From Methanolobus sp. ZRKC5 (GTDB lineage Archaea > Halobacteriota > Methanosarcinia > Methanosarcinales > Methanosarcinaceae), in NCBI RefSeq assembly GCF_038446525.1, contig NZ_CP151792.1, positions 2,976,001 through 3,040,000 on the forward strand: DNA of 64,000 nt. The letters run 5' to 3'. Of the stretch, positions 55,715 to 64,000 are shown in pieces (the stretch's first letter is position 1; every line of letters begins with the position of its first letter). The notes below the pieces were generated by a model, which worked only from the letters and a program-made list of their open reading frames with translations, was not told where the DNA came from and ran no database searches. The translations under genes were made by a program, and so were the position numbers.

Positions 55715-55909
55715 TTATTTCTTTTCTTTTTCCTTCTCTTTCTGTTCTACTGTAGTGTTATCACACCAGGCATCAACTTCGAGGTCTCCTGCACTCTTTG
55801 TCTCGTCATTTTGTTCTGGAACCGTACACCAGGTATCTATTTGTTCATCCAGAGGTGGAATCTCTATGTCCTCTAGTTTTTTCCCTTTTATTTCTTTCTT
55901 TTTATCCAT
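55715..55909 (-). CDS. Small peptide with two D-x-W-C motifs (possible RiPP precursor)
   Basis: 64 residues, ATG at 55909 preceded by AAGGAGG (55916-55922) with 6-base spacing, a strong ribosome site. Lysine-rich start (MDKKKEIKGKKLEDIEIPP), then a repeat-like pair IDTWCTVPEQ (24-33) and VDAWCDNTTVEQ (45-56) with W27-C28 and W48-C49 exactly 21 residues apart, ending in KEKEKK. It has no signal peptide. A leader-like charged N-terminus and a short Cys-containing core make it look like a ribosomal peptide precursor. The radical SAM and protease genes lie downstream in the same direction, separated by about 620 bases of which about 400 are MITE. No known family recognised. Confidence 0.6.
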   Translation of the reverse strand: MDKKKEIKGKKLEDIEIPPLDEQIDTWCTVPEQNDETKSAGDLEVDAWCDNTTVEQKEKEKEKK

Positions 55910-55958
55910 CAGATGCCTCCTTAAATTCTTATCGTTTCTGTTTGTTCAAAAATGTTTT

Positions 55959-56152
55959 GTAACTATTCAGCCTGATAAAAACGCTATCAATAACAATCTT
56001 GACAAAAAGTTGAAACGTAAATTTCATTAGAATCATTTATTTTGATTGTTGCTATTGATTGCTTTTTTGATTGTTAGATTGTTAGTGAGCAGACATCTCT
56101 ATTTCGATGAAATCAGTACCAATAGGCAAATCGTGCCAGGCTGAATAGTTAC
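55959..56152 (+). mobile_element. 194-bp MITE with IS66-type ends, copy 8
   Basis: Duplication AATGTTTT at 55951-55958 and 56153-56160. It lies about 50 bases upstream of the peptide start and may separate it from its promoter. Confidence 0.92.
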
Positions 56153-56322
56153 AATGTTTTTACACTCCTGGAAGATGCAACCCAAACAATATTAATCATG
56201 AAGAATGAATATTGATTCGGGAAAAACATTGTCATAATCAAAAACTTTGGTAGTTTCATCTATAATATATCTGAAGGAAAAATGACTGCTAAAGTTGAAA
56301 TAGAGTTAGTTGAAATTATTTT

Positions 56323-57573
56323 ATGGAGATTGGTATGAAACGAATTGTTTTAGGATTCCAGCACGTTCTGGCTATGTTCGGTGCAACTGTTACTGTTCCG
56401 CTTGTAGTCGGTTCTGCTATAGGACTTCCTCTTTCGGATATTGCAGTGATGATGCAGGCTGTTCTTCTTGCAATGGGAATTGCAACCCTGTTACAGACAT
56501 TTATAGGTTCTAAGTTCCCAATTGTTCAGGGTTCGAGTTTTGCCTTCATTCCAGGCCTTATTGCTATTGGTTCCGGTATCGGACTTGCTGCGGTGGAAGG
56601 TGCTTTGATCGTTGGTGGTGTAATTGAAGGACTGACCGGAGCTTTAGGACTCATCGGAAAACTGAAAAAGCTTTTCTCACCTCTTGTAACGGGTATAACA
56701 ATTATGCTTGTGGGTTTCTCTCTTGCCAATGTGGCAGTCCAGTATTCTTTTAATTATTTTGCAGATGCTTCCGGTTCTAGCATTCTGCCTTCTTCAATAA
56801 TAGCTCTTGTAACATTCATCACTACAATTCTTGTTGCGTTGAAAGCAAAAGGCACCTTCAAGACCATGCCGGTCATTGCAGGTGCTTTGGTAGGATACGT
56901 CCTGAGTATTGCATTTGGAATTGTTGATTTCGGGCTTGTGAAAAGTCTTCCGTTTTTCAGCTTGCCCAAATTGCTTCCATGGGGGACTCCGGTATTTGAC
57001 ATCAGTGCCATTATTATAATCCTTTTTGCATTCATGGTTAGCATAATTGAAAGTGTGGGTGACTATCATGCAATATCAACTATTGCTGACCTGCCGATTG
57101 ACAACAAGAAAATAAATCGTGGTATTGGTTCGGAAGGTCTATCCTGTTCTATTGCCGGTGTATTTGGTGCATGTGGTACTACCAGTTATTCAGAGAACAT
57201 CGGGCTTGTGGCTCTTACAAAAGTATCAAGTGTTCAGGTTGTTCAAATCGGTGCAGGTATTCTTATACTGTTCTCACTTATACCTAAGTTCTCCGGCCTC
57301 CTGGCCTCTATTCCTGCGCCTGTATTGGGTGGTCTGACAACGGCACTCTACGGAATGATCGGAGTCACGGGTCTTAAACTTATAAAAGACAAGGTAGAAT
57401 TGAATGACAGAAACACGCTCATTCTGGCAAGTTCACTGGTATTGGGTCTTGGTGCTCCACAACTGCCGGCAGAATTCCTGGCAAATTTCCCGGACATAAT
57501 TGCAAGTATCCTTGCATCAGGAATGGCGGTGGGTGCCATATCAGCAATAATAATGGACCAATTGCTCAAATAA
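56323..57573 (+). CDS. uraA: Uracil permease, NCS2 family
   Basis: 416 residues, about 14 membrane spans (including half-helices). Landmarks: GFQHVLAMFGATVTVPLVVG, QTFIGSKFPIVQGSSFAFIP, ESVGDYHAISTIADLP with the substrate-binding glutamate, and SCSIAGVFGACGTTSYSENI. It imports uracil (or xanthine) with protons. The next gene encodes uracil phosphoribosyltransferase, so uracil is the best guess. Start is the ATG at 56323; an internal ATG at 56335 is also possible. Confidence 0.9.
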   Translation: MEIGMKRIVLGFQHVLAMFGATVTVPLVVGSAIGLPLSDIAVMMQAVLLAMGIATLLQTFIGSKFPIVQGSSFAFIPGLIAIGSGIGLAAVEGALIVGGVIEGLTGALGLIGKLKKLFSPLVTGITIMLVGFSLANVAVQYSFNYFADASGSSILPSSIIALVTFITTILVALKAKGTFKTMPVIAGALVGYVLSIAFGIVDFGLVKSLPFFSLPKLLPWGTPVFDISAIIIILFAFMVSIIESVGDYHAISTIADLPIDNKKINRGIGSEGLSCSIAGVFGACGTTSYSENIGLVALTKVSSVQVVQIGAGILILFSLIPKFSGLLASIPAPVLGGLTTALYGMIGVTGLKLIKDKVELNDRNTLILASSLVLGLGAPQLPAEFLANFPDIIASILASGMAVGAISAIIMDQLLK

Positions 57574-57645
57574 CAAAATCGTTTGTGACAAGTAAACTTA
57601 ATCAGATTAACAAATTCAAATATAAATCTAAATTCAGGTGGAAAT

Positions 57646-58344
57646 ATGATAAAAGACGAAAGATGGGAGACTGTCTATTCATTTGAGGATTCTCCGTACC
57701 TTATGGAAATACTTACCGAGCTTCGGTCAAAGGAAACAGAGAATATCAGATTCAGGAAAGGTCTGGTGAAACTTGGAAGATACATGGGTTATGAGTTTAC
57801 CAAGACAATGGATTTTAAAAAGGTAAAGATCGAGACTCCTCTTGAGAGTATGGATGGCGTTGCTTCCGGTGACAGGGATCATGTATATATCATCACAGTG
57901 CTCAGGGTTGCCATACCACTCATGGAAGGCCTCATTAAGACACTGGAACATTCAAGAGTAGGTATTGTATCCGCTTCCAGGGGCAAAGCGCCTGATTTTG
58001 AGATTGAGATGAGTTATATCAAAGTTCCTTACATGAGGGAGGAAGACACAGTAATTATCTGTGACCCAATGATTGCAACAGGTTCCACTCTTCTGAAAAC
58101 TGTAACTGAGATCAAGAAATGTGGGAATCCCAAGAGAGTTGTTATCATAGGAATACTTGCAGCTCCGGAAGGCATAACAGCTCTTAAGGAGGAACTGCCT
58201 GATGTTGAGATTTACGTGACAAAGATCGACAGGGAACTCAACGACAAGGGTTACATCCTGCCCGGTCTTGGTGATGCAGGTGACAGGGCATTTGGTGAAC
58301 CTATAAATATCTCCATGCTCCCATTGATGCACAATCTTGAATAA
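57646..58344 (+). CDS. upp: Uracil phosphoribosyltransferase
   Basis: 232 residues. The PRPP-binding motif [13 protein letters not shown] (137-149) and the uracil-site region [15 protein letters not shown] are present, and [10 protein letters not shown] replaces the classical RAGL(P)ML segment. It salvages uracil to UMP using PRPP. It lies 72 bases after uraA in one apparent operon; together they form an uptake-and-salvage pair. A hairpin terminator follows. Confidence 0.9.
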   Translation: MIKDERWETVYSFEDSPYLMEILTELRSKETENIRFRKGLVKLGRYMGYEFTKTMDFKKVKIETPLESMDGVASGDRDHVYIITVLRVAIPLMEGLIKTLEHSRVGIVSASRGKAPDFEIEMSYIKVPYMREEDTVIICDPMIATGSTLLKTVTEIKKCGNPKRVVIIGILAAPEGITALKEELPDVEIYVTKIDRELNDKGYILPGLGDAGDRAFGEPINISMLPLMHNLE

Positions 58345-58370
58345 ATAGAAAAGCGCAAAAAATATAATTT

Positions 58371-58394
58371 GATCTGTTACAGATACAACAGATC
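58371..58394. terminator. Bidirectional hairpin terminator
   Basis: GATCTGTT, loop ACAGATAC, AACAGATC: 8-base stem, followed on the plus strand by TTTTTCTTTATTT. Located between convergent genes. Confidence 0.55.
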
Positions 58395-58415
58395 ACCTGT
58401 TTTTCTTTATTTGGT

Positions 58416-59141
58416 TTATAGGACCTGATTTATGGTCCTTAATTCTATGATCTGTCCCCACATGTGGAAACTCATCATATCATCACGTGGATATGCTGTA
58501 AATCTAACTTCTGTGCCGTCAGTACTCAATTCTTCTGGTAAGTTTACAGGATCATACTTTACGTCAGAAGTTCCAATGATTCCATAGAAACCGCCTTCAA
58601 TGTCGTTGTATGTTACTTTTCCTTTGTCGGTTATAAGTTTATTCTCAGCAAGCACCCTTATGATCAGATCATAGTTGTTCTCGGTCCCTGTCCTTTCTTC
58701 CCATGGACGGATGTATACTGCGGATATGCTTTGCTCTTCTGTGTCAGTGACTTTAAAGATCCATTTGTGAGAACCACCTGCACCTACAAGGTTTACATTC
58801 ATGCTTTCTTGAAGGAACATATCCTCTCTAAGTTCAAGTCCACTGCTGTATGTCATATTCCATGAATAACCGGTTGTGGGATTCTCTTCAAGGTTGACAA
58901 CAATTGTATCACCAACGATGGCATAGACTGTGTTCTGGCTGTCATTCTCTGAATACTCATGGTGAAGAGGTGGTATTGCTTTTGTTGTCACGTTAGCATC
59001 GTCGGTATTTTCTGTATGCTCATCGGCATCTGGCGTTGTAGTAGCATTATTGTCTTCAGTGTTGTCTGACACACAACCTGAAGTCATACATATAAGAATG
59101 ACAACCGCTGAAACTGTAAGTAATCTGATGTTTAACCTCAA
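58416..59141 (-). CDS. Chagasin-like (I42) cysteine-protease inhibitor lipoprotein
   Basis: 241 residues. Lipobox-like TSGC at the end of a signal peptide, then a low-complexity acidic linker. The inhibitor domain (about 70-160) shows the three chagasin loops in order: NPTTGYSW, GAGGSHKWIF and RPWEE. Chagasins block papain-type (C1) proteases. After it comes about 70 residues of unrecognised sequence (GGFYGIIGTSDVKYDPV). Anchored outside the cell, it may protect surface proteins from external proteases. Paired with a serpin gene 0.7 kb away. Confidence 0.82.
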   Translation of the reverse strand: MRLNIRLLTVSAVVILICMTSGCVSDNTEDNNATTTPDADEHTENTDDANVTTKAIPPLHHEYSENDSQNTVYAIVGDTIVVNLEENPTTGYSWNMTYSSGLELREDMFLQESMNVNLVGAGGSHKWIFKVTDTEEQSISAVYIRPWEERTGTENNYDLIIRVLAENKLITDKGKVTYNDIEGGFYGIIGTSDVKYDPVNLPEELSTDGTEVRFTAYPRDDMMSFHMWGQIIELRTINQVL

Positions 59142-59308
59142 TAATTCATCTCCTTTAATTATTATTTATTCTGTTGATTGTTATTAATTTGGTTGTTCTT
59201 CATATAGATTTCATTAATTTTGCTTGCGTCCATAGCTATGGTTTACGGCAATATCTGTCGATTTTAAAGTGGAATTAGAATATCAATTTTCGTAAGCTTA
59301 AAAATTTA

Positions 59309-59439
59309 GGCTCCGTAGAAATCATCGATATTCAGGCGAGAATGAAAATTAATAATTATTTAAAACGACTGCTCGATATTGAATGAATTTTATAATTTTG
59401 CCCGATTGACATTGATTTTAATAGGTTTTCTACAGAGCC
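59309..59439. mobile_element. 131-bp MITE (GGCTCTGTA family)
   Basis: Ends GGCTCCGTAGAAA and TTTCTACAGAGCC; perfect 8-base duplication AAAATTTA at 59301-59308 and 59440-59447. Its left 40 bases match the inverted right end of the element at 14287-14326. It lies between the two inhibitor genes. Confidence 0.85.
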
Positions 59440-59447
59440 AAAATTTA

Positions 59448-59811
59448 TATTAGTTACATATAATACTCGATTTGTCCGAAAAATAGATTTACCCGAATAT
59501 TCATGATTTTGTCGGAAAATTCATGTTGTTATCCGATAAATAATCTGTTTTGACCTTATTTTAATGCGCTTGAATGGGAGCAGAGGTCTATAGGAAATAA
59601 TCACTTTTGACAGATTAAATCAATTTGTGGCTTTACATTGCTGATGGAAATCCCTTTCACGATTTTTATTATGTTCACTTCATGAAAATTTTTTAGTTCC
59701 ATGTAACCTGTTAAAATGGGTTGAAATTACTATCAATTTGACCATAGCGTCTGTACATTTAATAATTCTTATACGTTTCAGTGTAAATTTAACAGGTACC
59801 ACAAAAAGTTT
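59448..59811. other. Intergenic region upstream of the serpin
   Basis: No gene. Contains TGTCCGAA (59473-59480) and related CGGAAAAT/TCCGATAAAT strings, also found downstream of the serpin at 61187-61216. Presumably holds the serpin promoter. Confidence 0.35.
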
Positions 59812-61074
59812 ATGCATACCTCTAAATTAAAGATTATGAGATTTTTAAAAATAATAACATTAGTTTCATTATGCGTGTTTTCATCACTTTTCCTTGGTTG
59901 CGTTGAAGATTCAACTGTAAATACAAAGACTATTATCAGTGCAGAATCCGTTGAGGAATATGATATTGCAACAGCAAACAATGCTTTTGCTTTTGACATG
60001 TATTCAATGATAAAAAATAATGGTGAAAATGTCTTCTTTTCGCCATACAGTATATTTTCTGCAGTGGCTATTTGTTATGATGGAGCTGAAGGTACTACAA
60101 AAGAACAGATATCAAATGTATTTTACTATCCTCTTAGTAAACCTGTTCTTGAAGAAAGTTCGAAAGAGATGATAGGCACAATTAATTCTGGTAACGATGA
60201 ATACGAACTTAAATCCGCGAATGCACTATGGGTTCTTAAAGATTATACATTGAATGAACAGTATGTATCTAATGCAGAAAACTACTATAGCGGGAAGGTA
60301 ACACCACTTGATTTTGCAGGACAAACAGAAGAATCCAGACTTGTAATCAATGATTGGGTTGAGGATAAAACAAATGACAAAATAAAGGATCTGCTGGCTA
60401 AAGGAACCATTGATGGAAGTACAAGGTTAATAATTACCAATGCAGTCTATTTCAATGGTACATGGCTACAGGAATTTGAAGAAGCAGGTACAAGAAAAGG
60501 AGCATTCTATCTTTCCGATGGGCGGGAGAAGAAAGTTGACACGATGTATGTCGTAGGTACATTCAATTATGGGGAAGATGAGAATGCCAAAATCTTAGAA
60601 TTGCCGTATAAGGGTGATGATATTAGCATGTACATTATTCTTCCATCTGAAAATGACATTGAAGGCTTTGAAAACGATTTTACGCTTGCTTACTACAAAG
60701 AGCTAAAGGAAATTCTTAATTCGGACCAAGTAAAAATCTTGTTGCCAAAGTTCATGTTTGATACAAAAGCGGAATTAAATAAACCATTACAGAACATGGG
60801 AATCGTTGATGCCTTTGATTCAGACAAGGCTGATTTTACAGGAATCAGTGCCAATGGTGGATTATTCATATCTGAAGTAGTACATCAAGCACACATTGGG
60901 GTAAACGAGAAAGGAACTGAAGCTGCTGCTGCAACGGCTGCTATGATGCTAACATCAGGGATAGTATCAACCTGGCAGTTCGAAGCTGACCATCCATTCA
61001 TGTTCTTCATCGAGGACAAAAGAACGGGTTGTATACTCTTTATGGGAAAAGTTGAGAAACCTGAATCAGAGTAA
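59812..61074 (+). CDS. Serpin-family serine-protease inhibitor lipoprotein
   Basis: 420 residues. Signal peptide with lipobox LFLGC, then the serpin fold: NVFFSPYSIFSAVAICYDGA, ANALWVLKDYTLNEQY, TRLIITNAVYFNGTW, LELPYKGDDISMYIILPSEN, and the reactive loop hinge GTEAAAATAAMM (from about residue 368), with HPFMFFI and FMGKV after it. An alanine-rich hinge is typical of inhibitory serpins. The P1 residue and target protease cannot be set from sequence. Start either ATG 59812 or ATG 59836; neither has a good ribosome site, so a leaderless transcript is possible. Prokaryotic serpins are rare but known in Methanosarcinales. Confidence 0.88.
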   Translation: MHTSKLKIMRFLKIITLVSLCVFSSLFLGCVEDSTVNTKTIISAESVEEYDIATANNAFAFDMYSMIKNNGENVFFSPYSIFSAVAICYDGAEGTTKEQISNVFYYPLSKPVLEESSKEMIGTINSGNDEYELKSANALWVLKDYTLNEQYVSNAENYYSGKVTPLDFAGQTEESRLVINDWVEDKTNDKIKDLLAKGTIDGSTRLIITNAVYFNGTWLQEFEEAGTRKGAFYLSDGREKKVDTMYVVGTFNYGEDENAKILELPYKGDDISMYIILPSENDIEGFENDFTLAYYKELKEILNSDQVKILLPKFMFDTKAELNKPLQNMGIVDAFDSDKADFTGISANGGLFISEVVHQAHIGVNEKGTEAAAATAAMMLTSGIVSTWQFEADHPFMFFIEDKRTGCILFMGKVEKPESE

Positions 61075-61387
61075 GTATCATAATGGTATTTCCTCTACTT
61101 TTTTACTTTCTTTGTATTCAGTTCAAAGTGCCATCCTTTCACTCTTAAATCGATAATTCATAACTTTGACTGAATAATACTGCTTTTGTCCGAATAATAC
61201 CTTATTTTTCGGACAATAACCTTTAAGAATGACATTATTGCTTAAAAGTCGATAAGACATAAAGGAAGCAACTAAAATATCAAGTAACAGAAAACTATAT
61301 GCGACCATTACAGTGAGCTAATCAGTTTCTCTGAAATGAATTACGATGACTGGGAATTGATAATTTCTGTTCTCATGATTTTTACGT
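61075..61387. other. Intergenic region downstream of the serpin
   Basis: No gene. TGTCCGAATAATA at 61187-61199 and its inverted partner TTCGGACA at 61209-61216 can form a weak hairpin, possibly a terminator. Confidence 0.35.
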
Positions 61388-61769
61388 TCAAAGCTTCGTT
61401 TTGCCAAAAACAAGCAGTATAGCACCGGCAGCAACTGCCATATATGCGACATATTGAACTTTTACAATATCAGTAAATGATGTTTTCTCATTTTGTCCGT
61501 TAATAATTGGTTTTGCATTGAATGATGGACTAATACGCTCTATTTGACTAATATTGTAATGAAGGTGCTCAGTTGCGTTCTGTGAAATATTTTCTGCTGG
61601 GATATCTGCTTGTGGGGGTTCAACCATACCGCCAATTGTGCTTTCTATCTCTCTAAGAGGTTGAACCGTCGAGCTGATAATAAATCCTCCGCTTTGCGAT
61701 GCTGTCAAAGGCATGGAAGTACCGGAGATGCTGTAAGGTATTGTGTAAAATATTCGGGCAAAGAATACA

Positions 61770-62916
61770 GAGGATTTCGATATTCCCTCATTTTAGATCA
61801 TTAAAGTATTCAAACTCAATTATATCCTCTCATTTTTTATCATTTTGTTTAATTTCTCTTCATTAATCCTTATTTTTAGTATAGCTCCCGCTATCCTAAA
61901 TTACTCCTTTGGTTTTTAGTGTCCTCAATTGATGCAGATTAAAACAAAAAGCTGTCATCAACATTTTTGCATTCACTCTTTCTACAGTTGTAACAAGAAC
62001 CTTTCTGGTTTTAAATATTTCTTTTGTCACTGCATACACTCTTTCGCAAGGGACTCTTTTCACACTTATTCTTTCATTTCTGAGGATATCCATTATTCCT
62101 AAAGGATGTCCTCTTACAGCTCGTTGCATTGTTGCTGCAAAACCTTTTGCTATTGCTCCAAAATATCCTTTATCTCTATACACCACTTCACCCTTTTCAG
62201 ACAGATCAACCTGTGAATCGTGAAGTGATGCAGTTGTTGTCTCAAATCTTCTGATTAGTTCATAATCCTTATCAATAATTGTATGAAGTTTGTATCCAAA
62301 GTGAGATTTACCATTTTTCTTAGTCCAGGTTCCATCTTTGCTTCTTCTTGTTTTCGCATCTTTTCCTCTGAGTACATCTGCTTTTGCATGTCCTGGATCT
62401 GAGTGAATAAAAGTTGCATCCTGGATCATTCCTTTTTTAATCTTCAAACCAAGAGCATCAAGCTGATTCTGCATTTCATCCCACACCGCTTTTTCTTTAC
62501 CATTGTCGATAATTCTCTTCCTGAATGACCAGACAGTTGTACTGTCTGGTACATATTCAGGAAATCCCAGGAATTTCCTAAAGGATATCCTGTCAATACA
62601 CTGCTTTTCAAGCTCAGCATCAGAAAGACCATGCCATTGTTGCAGAACAAGCATCTTGAACATTACAATAACATCAGCTTCAGGCCGTCCGCCTGAAGCT
62701 GTTCTGTTTATGTACATTGACTCCAGAATAGGGCGAAAAGGCTTCCAATCTACTAAATATTCAATTTCAGCAAGCTTATCTCCGACAGATTGGAGACGCT
62801 TATATTCTTCATTTAAGGCAAAATCAGTAAAAGAATCCATAATAGTAAATTTGCTTTGCTATTATTTAAATTTTATTAAATTGTATGAGTATTGATGGTA
62901 GTTTCTCGAAATCCTC
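61770..62916 (-). mobile_element. IS5-type element, copy 3
   Basis: 1,147 bases. Ends GAGGATTTCGATA and CTCGAAATCCTC (one mismatch at the right end). Duplication TACA at 61766-61769 and 62917-62920. Confidence 0.93.
61896..62840 (-). CDS. IS5-family transposase, copy 3
   Basis: 314 residues, identical to copies 1 and 2. Intact. Only one base is inserted in the flanking element sequence (GTTTAATTTC versus GTTTATTTC). Confidence 0.92.
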   Translation of the reverse strand: MDSFTDFALNEEYKRLQSVGDKLAEIEYLVDWKPFRPILESMYINRTASGGRPEADVIVMFKMLVLQQWHGLSDAELEKQCIDRISFRKFLGFPEYVPDSTTVWSFRKRIIDNGKEKAVWDEMQNQLDALGLKIKKGMIQDATFIHSDPGHAKADVLRGKDAKTRRSKDGTWTKKNGKSHFGYKLHTIIDKDYELIRRFETTTASLHDSQVDLSEKGEVVYRDKGYFGAIAKGFAATMQRAVRGHPLGIMDILRNERISVKRVPCERVYAVTKEIFKTRKVLVTTVERVNAKMLMTAFCFNLHQLRTLKTKGVI

Positions 62917-63830
62917 TACAGGTATTCCTTCATATTCGTGGAAGAACCAGTTACTCCATGATTCACCGGGGTGTAAAGTGGTATTAAGATCATATTCCTT
63001 TATCAATGTCGTATTATTAAGCATTGTATCAGAAACGTATACTTCTACCCGATATAGTGAATAGTCAAAATCACTGGAATCTTCAACTATAACTCCAACC
63101 CGCCAGTTGTCACCATAGATGTTTTCCTTTTCAACTGTGAATGTAGTATCAGTAATTGCGGAAACCGATAGATTGCTTTCAACTGCATATACCGGACTTA
63201 TGAAAGATAGGTTAGAAGGGTTTATGTTGATATCAGAATTAGCCTGTGTGCTAAATGTGATGCTGAGCGTTTCTTCAGAACCCGGTGATAGCTCAAATTC
63301 ACTCCAAAGACAGGTATTATTTAAAAATGATGAATTTCCTCTGGAGGATTCTATTGTTCTATATACAAGTTCACTGGAAAAATCCTTCTCAAAATCAATT
63401 ATGGAAATATTCTCATTCCCGGAATTATTCATTGTTACTGTGAATACTACTTCCTGTTCTATTCCCTGTGTAATCTTCACTGGTGTAAAAGACTCCCTTA
63501 CAGACAAGGGTATGGCGACGTCAGAGCTAAGTATGCTGTAAGGTATCGACGTGCTTGAATTAGGTTCAAGGTGCTTTATATGTTTTGATCCAAGTGATAC
63601 CTGATCACTGAAGTTTATGCTTATATCCGAAACAGTATGGTTCAGTGATGGATTTGTCAGGTACAGTATGCCAGTAACATTGTCATAGACAGAGCTTCCA
63701 TCAGGATAAAAGACCACACCGGTTAAATATTCTGAACTTCTAAGCTGGAGATTCAAGGGCACAGCATCTGCGTTAAATGTAAAAATGGATCCCGAAATAA
63801 CTAATGCCAGCAGGACAATTGATGAATACT

Positions 63831-64000
63831 TCATGAGTGACCGGCTCCTGTATTGAAAAGATCGGTCACATGATACTCTCCGGTTCCGGTGAGCACATAG
63901 GTTATATTTTTGCTTTCTCCTGCTACAAGATCCAGGTTCCAGTAGTATTTGTTATTCTGGGATTCATTGTAACCGGGAGAAGAGCCTGCTATTGTAAAAT
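63831..64000 (-). CDS. C-terminal end of an upstream exported protein (partial)
   Basis: The minus-strand frame enters at the window edge and reads FTIAGSSPGYNESQNNKYYW, then NLDLVAGESKNITYVLTGTG, EYHVTDLFNTGAGHS, stop TGA. It overlaps the next ATG by 4 bases and has the same beta-rich, asparagine/threonine-rich surface-protein style as its neighbour, so they form an operon. Confidence 0.6.
   Translation of the reverse strand, partial: FTIAGSSPGYNESQNNKYYWNLDLVAGESKNITYVLTGTGEYHVTDLFNTGAGHS

Larger units (their letters stand above)
61388..63834 (-). pseudogene. Exported, C-terminally membrane-anchored protein, split by IS5
   Basis: Starts ATG at 63834 (overlapping the stop of the upstream gene as ATGA), with signal peptide SSIVLLALVISGSIFTFNADA. 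A series of beta-domains follows (LQLRSSEYLTGVVFYPDGSS, QEVVFTVTMNNSGNENISII). At EYEGIPV the IS5 copy interrupts. Removing it and one TACA copy continues in frame as FFARIFYTIPYSISGTS and MPLTASQSGGFIIS to the membrane helix YVAYMAVAAGAILLVFGKTKL (last part ILLVFGKTKL). The gene was intact before insertion. Function unknown; likely a surface or membrane-complex protein expressed with its upstream neighbour. Confidence 0.75.

Noticed and set aside
55300-56152. Regularly repeated ~194-base units that could suggest a CRISPR array or tandem repeat
   Set aside because: The units are whole elements with terminal inverted repeats and target duplications, dispersed over 36 kb, with no short direct repeat/spacer pattern.
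1-64000. tRNA, rRNA or CRISPR loci
   Set aside because: No cloverleaf-like sequence, rRNA motif or repeat-spacer array was recognised by eye; a covariance-model scan would be needed to exclude small RNA genes.

Overview
The window comes from a methanogenic archaeon of the order Methanosarcinales, most likely a methylotrophic member of the Methanosarcinaceae. Evidence: a CO dehydrogenase/acetyl-CoA synthase alpha subunit, a fused beta/gamma 2-oxoacid:ferredoxin oxidoreductase subunit, PGF-CTERM surface proteins, archaeal-type ribosome binding sites, moderate-to-low GC, and a 1,091-codon reading frame interrupted only by one amber (TAG) codon, the pyrrolysine codon in this family. Genus assignment is inference.

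Layout. 1-2.9 kb: 2-oxoacid oxidoreductase (alpha partial, beta/gamma fusion) and a thioredoxin. 2.9-6.1 kb: two IS66-type elements, one nested in the other. 6.1-12.9 kb: phosphoglycerate mutase, NudC, a PGF-CTERM surface protein, and a regulator/thioesterase/acyl-CoA synthetase operon. 12.9-14.3 kb: an IS5-type element nested in a small inverted-repeat element. 14.5-19.5 kb: a cassette of very large unrecognised proteins, the first carrying the in-frame TAG. 19.9-21.1 kb: a MITE, a GIY-YIG protein and a decayed DUF6884 gene. 21.3-25.5 kb: a NorD-like VWA protein and a third IS66. 25.6-36 kb: hydantoinase/oxoprolinase-type ATPase, PAS/GAF histidine kinase, second IS5, sirtuin, TfoX-C, pirin, Hsp20 and LysA. 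36-49 kb: genes broken by MITEs, an IS1 element, nitroreductase, an orphan CdhA, HIT protein, small regulators, a VIT/VWA surface protein and a nitrilase-type hydrolase. 49-58 kb: SfsA, an alanine:sodium symporter, a radical SAM/SPASM enzyme translationally coupled to an M4 metalloprotease with a Cys-Pro-Pro repeat tail, a 64-residue Trp-Cys peptide, and a uracil permease/uracil phosphoribosyltransferase pair. 58-64 kb: a chagasin-like inhibitor, a serpin, and an exported-protein gene split by a third IS5.

Mobile DNA shapes the window. Three IS66 copies, three IS5 copies, one IS1, eight 194-bp MITEs that share the IS66 inverted repeat, and a second MITE-like family are all present, nearly all with target duplications that can be read directly. 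Removing one insertion plus one target copy restores an open frame in three cases (a membrane protein, a winged-helix regulator, an exported protein). Two elements inserted exactly at a stop codon.

The best candidate for an undescribed system is at 51.6-55.9 kb. A radical SAM/SPASM protein overlaps by four bases a thermolysin-family protease whose tail has ten cysteines at near-perfect 8-residue spacing. Upstream in the same direction is a short peptide gene with two D-x-W-C motifs and a strong ribosome binding site. Whether the peptide or the protease tail is the substrate cannot be told from sequence alone.
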